A stretch of DNA of 16,721 nucleotides, taken from Actinomycetota bacterium. GTDB lineage: Bacteria > Actinomycetota > Actinomycetes > S36-B12. The notes beneath the pieces were generated by a model that did not search any database, was not told the origin of the DNA, and saw only the letters and a list, made by a program, of their open reading frames with translations. Shown piece after piece: positions 13,986 through 16,721 of the stretch. The stretch is taken from positions 1-16,721 of the forward strand of contig VGBQ01000032.1 in NCBI GenBank assembly GCA_016870425.1. The letters run 5' to 3'. Within the stretch, counting starts at the first letter, position 1, and each line of letters begins with the position of its first letter. Position numbers and translations under genes: made by a program.

Positions 13986-14669
13986 GTGTCCCTTCGCATC
14001 GCACCCGCGCGCGCCCGCGACGGGGTGCCCACGGCCACCGTGGAGCGGCTGCCCTCCTATCTCCACGTCCTTGAGCGCCTGCGCGCGTCGGGCATCTCCA
14101 CCGTGTCCTCGGCCGATCTCGCTGAGCGCAGCGGAGTGACCAGCGCCAAGCTCCGCAAGGACCTCTCGCACCTCGGGTCGCTCGGCACGCGCGGCGTGGG
14201 CTACGACGTCGACTTCCTCTATCGCAGCATCGCCGACTGGCTCGGCGTGCACGAGCCCATGGGCGTCGTGATCGTCGGCCTGGGCAACCTCGGCAGTGCC
14301 CTGGCGACGTATCGCGGCTTCGCGGGGGGAGGGTTCCGGATCGTCGGACTCGTCGACTCCGACCCCGCTGTCATCGGGCGGCAGGTGAGTTGCGGCGACG
14401 CACTCGTCACGGTGCGCCCGGTGGCCGATCTCCCCGCCGTCGCAGCGACCGCGCAGATCGGAGTCATCGCGACTCCGGGCGCTGCCGCGCAGGACGCCTG
14501 CGACCGGCTCGTCGCCGCCGGGGTCGAGCACATCCTCAATTTCGCGCCGTGCTTCCTCTCAGTGCCCCCCGGGGTCGAGGTGCGGGCCATCGATGTCGGC
14601 GTAGAACTCCAGATCCTCGCCTTCCGGCGACGACAGGCCGTGCACCACACCGGGGCGGTGAGCGCCTGA
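13986..14669 (+). CDS. rex: Redox-sensing transcriptional repressor Rex
   Basis: Rex is a homodimeric repressor that leaves DNA when NADH/NAD+ rises, controlling respiratory and fermentative genes. The 227-aa protein has an N-terminal winged helix (about 17-80) with the highly conserved SAKLRKDLSHLGSLGTRG at 53-70 and VGYDV, then a Rossmann domain with VGLGNLG at 97-103 and VDSDP at 123-127, and a C-terminal swapped helix ending in VELQILAF. I chose GTG 13986 because AGGTAGG (13972-13978) lies 7 nt upstream and this start gives the normal N-terminus; a TTG at 13902 would lie inside the operator. In most actinobacteria rex is followed by hemA and hemC; here hemD follows after 52 bp. Confidence 0.95.
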   Translation: MSLRIAPARARDGVPTATVERLPSYLHVLERLRASGISTVSSADLAERSGVTSAKLRKDLSHLGSLGTRGVGYDVDFLYRSIADWLGVHEPMGVVIVGLGNLGSALATYRGFAGGGFRIVGLVDSDPAVIGRQVSCGDALVTVRPVADLPAVAATAQIGVIATPGAAAQDACDRLVAAGVEHILNFAPCFLSVPPGVEVRAIDVGVELQILAFRRRQAVHHTGAVSA

Positions 14670-14721
14670 CCTCCCCTGCACCCCCGCAGACCATCCACGA
14701 CCCACGATCCGAAGGTTCCCC

Positions 14722-16323
14722 GTGACCGCAACCCGCCCCAAGAAGAAGCTCGGCTCCGTCGCACTTGTCGCGGCGGGCCCGGGCGACCCTGAACTCCTGA
14801 CCCTGCGCGCCGCTGACCTCCTCAGGTCGGCCGAGCGTGTCATCGCCGACTTCGACGCGGTCGATATCGTGCGCGGCCTTGTCGCCTCGGGAGCCGATCT
14901 CGTGGCTGCCGTCGACGCCAAGGGGCTGCCACTCGACCACGCGGGCAGGGCAAAGCTGGTGATCGAGTCATCGCGGGAGGGCCTGCGCACCGTGCGCGTG
15001 CTGGCGGGTGACCCCGTGCTCGACGGCTCGCTCGCCATGGAGGCGGCCGCGTTGCGCAAGGCCAAGGTTCCCTTCGAGGTCGCACCCGGCGTGAGCACGG
15101 CCGTGGCAGTCCCGGCCTACGCCGGCATTGGCCTCACCGGCAGGCGCAGCCGCGAGGTCCACGTCATCAGCGCGTCCGATCCAGACGTCGACTGGGCCCC
15201 GCTCGCCCGCGATCGCGTGACCGTGGTCGTCCCGGACGGCGCCGACGCCGCGCCCACGATCGCCAAGGCACTCATCGCAGCGGGTCGCCCGGGTGATACG
15301 CCGATGATCATCACCCGAGGCGGCACCACGGTGGAGCAGCGCTCCGTCATCACGACGCTCGACGATGTCGCCAACGACGTGAAGGCCGCCAAGCAGGCCG
15401 GCCCCGGCGTCGTCGTGGTGGGCGAGGTCGTCGCACAGCGCGAACGCATGGCGTGGTTCGACGTCAAGCCGCTCTTCGGCTGGCGCGTCCTCGTGCCTCG
15501 CACCCAGGACCGCTCCGATGACCTGCTCGACCGTCTCGTGCGCTTCGGGGCCATCCCCGTCGAGGTCTCCACGATCAGCGTCGAGCCCCCGCGCACCCCC
15601 CAGCAGATGGACCGCGCCGTCCACGGGCTTGTCTCCGGTCGCTACGAGTGGATCGGCTTCACCAGCGTCAACGCCGTGCGTGCGGTGCGCGAGAAGCTCG
15701 AGCAGTACGGCCTGGACGCCCGGTCCTTCGCCGGACTCAAGGTTGCGGCGGTCGGCTCCGACACGGCCGAGGCCCTGGTGGCCTTCGGCGTGCAGCCTGA
15801 CCTGGTGCCGGTTGGCGAGACGTCGACGCAGGCGCTCCTGGAGGAGTGGCCGCCGTACGACGAACTCATCGATCCGATCAACCGCGTCTTCCTCCCGCGC
15901 GCCGATATCGCCACGGAGACACTGGCCGCCGGGCTGGCCGAACTCGGCTGGGAGGTCGAGGACGTGACGGCGTACCGCACCGTCCGGGCCGCTCCGCCGC
16001 CCGCCGAGACCCGCGAGGCCATCAAGTCGGGTGGCTTCGATGCGGCGCTCTTCACCTCGAGCAGCACGGTGCGCAACCTTGTCGGCATCGCGGGCAAGCC
16101 GCACACCACGACGATCATCGCCTGCATCGGTCCGCAGACGGCCAAGACCGCCGAGGAACACGGCCTGCGCGTCGACGTACTCGCCGAGGAGCCCACCGCG
16201 GTGTCCCTGGCCGAGGCACTGGCCGCCCATGGCGAGGAGTTGCGACTCGCCGCCCTCGAGGCTGGGGAGTCCAGTTGGCGGCCGAGTCGTCGCCGCGCGG
16301 CAGCGCGCCGCAAGGCCACCTGA
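14722..16323 (+). CDS. hemD: Uroporphyrinogen-III synthase fused to SUMT-like domain (HemD)
   Basis: HemD closes and inverts hydroxymethylbilane to uroporphyrinogen III, the branch point of heme and corrin synthesis. The 533-aa protein has an N-terminal tetrapyrrole-methyltransferase-like domain (about 11-245) with GPGDPELLTL at 19-28 and PGVSTAVAVPAYAG at 122-135, and a C-terminal synthase domain (about 253-515) with VLVPRTQDR, FTSVNAVRAV, LPRADIATETLAAGL, FTSSSTVRNLVGIAGKPH and ACIGPQTA. The methyltransferase domain is diverged: the usual KGGDPF loop reads LAGDPV (94-99). M. tuberculosis HemD (Rv0511) is also diverged there, so methylation is uncertain. GAAGG (14711-14715) is 6 nt before the GTG. 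The basic C-terminal tail (RPSRRRAAARRK) is also a family trait. The usual hemA, hemC and hemB neighbours are absent. Confidence 0.93.
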   Translation: MTATRPKKKLGSVALVAAGPGDPELLTLRAADLLRSAERVIADFDAVDIVRGLVASGADLVAAVDAKGLPLDHAGRAKLVIESSREGLRTVRVLAGDPVLDGSLAMEAAALRKAKVPFEVAPGVSTAVAVPAYAGIGLTGRRSREVHVISASDPDVDWAPLARDRVTVVVPDGADAAPTIAKALIAAGRPGDTPMIITRGGTTVEQRSVITTLDDVANDVKAAKQAGPGVVVVGEVVAQRERMAWFDVKPLFGWRVLVPRTQDRSDDLLDRLVRFGAIPVEVSTISVEPPRTPQQMDRAVHGLVSGRYEWIGFTSVNAVRAVREKLEQYGLDARSFAGLKVAAVGSDTAEALVAFGVQPDLVPVGETSTQALLEEWPPYDELIDPINRVFLPRADIATETLAAGLAELGWEVEDVTAYRTVRAAPPPAETREAIKSGGFDAALFTSSSTVRNLVGIAGKPHTTTIIACIGPQTAKTAEEHGLRVDVLAEEPTAVSLAEALAAHGEELRLAALEAGESSWRPSRRRAAARRKAT

Positions 16324-16331
16324 GCGCTGAG

Positions 16332-16721
16332 ATGACCGGCGAGGACAGCAGGACTGTCGTTCACGTGCTGCGCCACGGCGAGGTGCACAACCCCGGGGGG
16401 GTGCTCTACGGCCGCCTCCCGGACTTCCACCTGTCCGACCGGGGACGGCAGATGGCCGACCGCGCGGCGGAAGCCCTGGCCGGGCGCGACATCGCCCGCG
16501 TAGTGGCTTCGCCCCTCGACCGGGCTCAGGAGACGGCTGCCCCCATCGCGGCCGTGCACGGTCTCGAGATCGTCACCGATCCGCGCGTGATCGAGGCCGG
16601 CAACGTCTTCGAGGGTCAGCGCGTGGGCGTGGGTGATGGAGTCCTGCGGCAGCCGCGGGCGTGGCGGCACCTGTGGAATCCCTTGACACCCTCGTGGGGT
16701 GAGCCCTACGTCGAGTTGGCC
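16332..16721 (+). CDS. Histidine phosphatase family protein, 3' end cut by the window
   Basis: The first 130 codons are present and run off the end of the window. The protein begins MTGEDSRTVVHVLRHGEV, giving the RHG phospho-histidine motif at about 15-17, followed by LPDFHLSDRGRQMA and SPLDRAQETAAPIA, the standard branch-1 histidine phosphatase (phosphoglycerate-mutase-like) pattern. EAGNVFEGQ contains the expected Glu position. ATG 16332 starts 8 nt after the hemD stop, so it is probably cotranscribed. In many actinobacteria this gene follows hemL and precedes the cytochrome c maturation genes (Rv0525 onward). Substrate unknown. Confidence 0.9.
   Translation, partial: MTGEDSRTVVHVLRHGEVHNPGGVLYGRLPDFHLSDRGRQMADRAAEALAGRDIARVVASPLDRAQETAAPIAAVHGLEIVTDPRVIEAGNVFEGQRVGVGDGVLRQPRAWRHLWNPLTPSWGEPYVELA

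Noticed and set aside
14722..15460. Diverged methyltransferase domain of the HemD fusion as a new observation
   Set aside because: M. tuberculosis HemD is diverged in the same region, so this is a trait of the actinobacterial family rather than of this genome.
14968..16230. Minus-strand open frame of about 420 codons opposite hemD
   Set aside because: Typical antisense frame of a high-GC gene; no motif, and hemD is certain.

Overview
The window is a compact, high-GC stretch of chromosome from an actinobacterium (Actinomycetota). The evidence is the GC-rich codon use, GTG start codons in 14 of 18 genes, a BldC-type small DNA-binding protein, the tiny Arg/Lys-rich bS22 ribosomal protein, a Rex redox repressor, and a gene order that largely follows the Mycobacterium tuberculosis Rv0496-Rv0512 block as I remember it (ppx, TIM-barrel isomerase, proC, bldC, bS22, SDR protein, acyltransferase, SerB1-like HAD, thioredoxin-like protein, hemD). 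A rex gene argues against Mycobacterium itself. I cannot name a genus. I see no mobile element, tRNA, rRNA or CRISPR array, and no gene-free stretch longer than about 165 bp.

Layout. 27-2548 (minus): radA then disA, the DNA-repair ATPase and its partner, the c-di-AMP synthase/DNA scanning protein. 2578-2645: an 18-bp perfect inverted repeat around a 32-nt self-complementary centre. 2646-3413 (minus): a cysteine-rich metal-cluster protein of unknown function. 3483-10199 (plus): six closely packed genes for Ppx/GppA phosphatase, CtpE-like P-type ATPase, TIM-barrel isomerase, TetR regulator, ProC, and AcuC-like deacetylase, three of whose junctions are GTGA stop/start overlaps. 10363-12694 (plus): bldC, bS22, an SDR protein lacking the usual catalytic residues, and an MGAT-like acyltransferase. 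12739-13608 (minus): SerB1-like HAD phosphatase. 13626-16721 (plus): thioredoxin-like protein, Rex, a HemD fusion protein, and the first part of a histidine phosphatase.

How the genes relate. Most are housekeeping: DNA integrity signalling (RadA/DisA), polyphosphate/(p)ppGpp turnover (Ppx), cation transport, proline synthesis, phospholipid acylation, and redox sensing linked to tetrapyrrole synthesis.

Most notable observations: (1) seven genes have a -10-like hexamer exactly 6 nt before a GTG start, the architecture of leaderless transcripts; two of them, HAD and the thioredoxin-like gene, are divergent and share a 17-bp intergenic with overlapping -10 elements. (2) hemA and hemC are missing between rex and hemD, and hemB/hemL are missing after hemD. 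(3) DisA has RHS in place of its RHR active-site motif. (4) The long inverted repeat lies beside the radA promoter.
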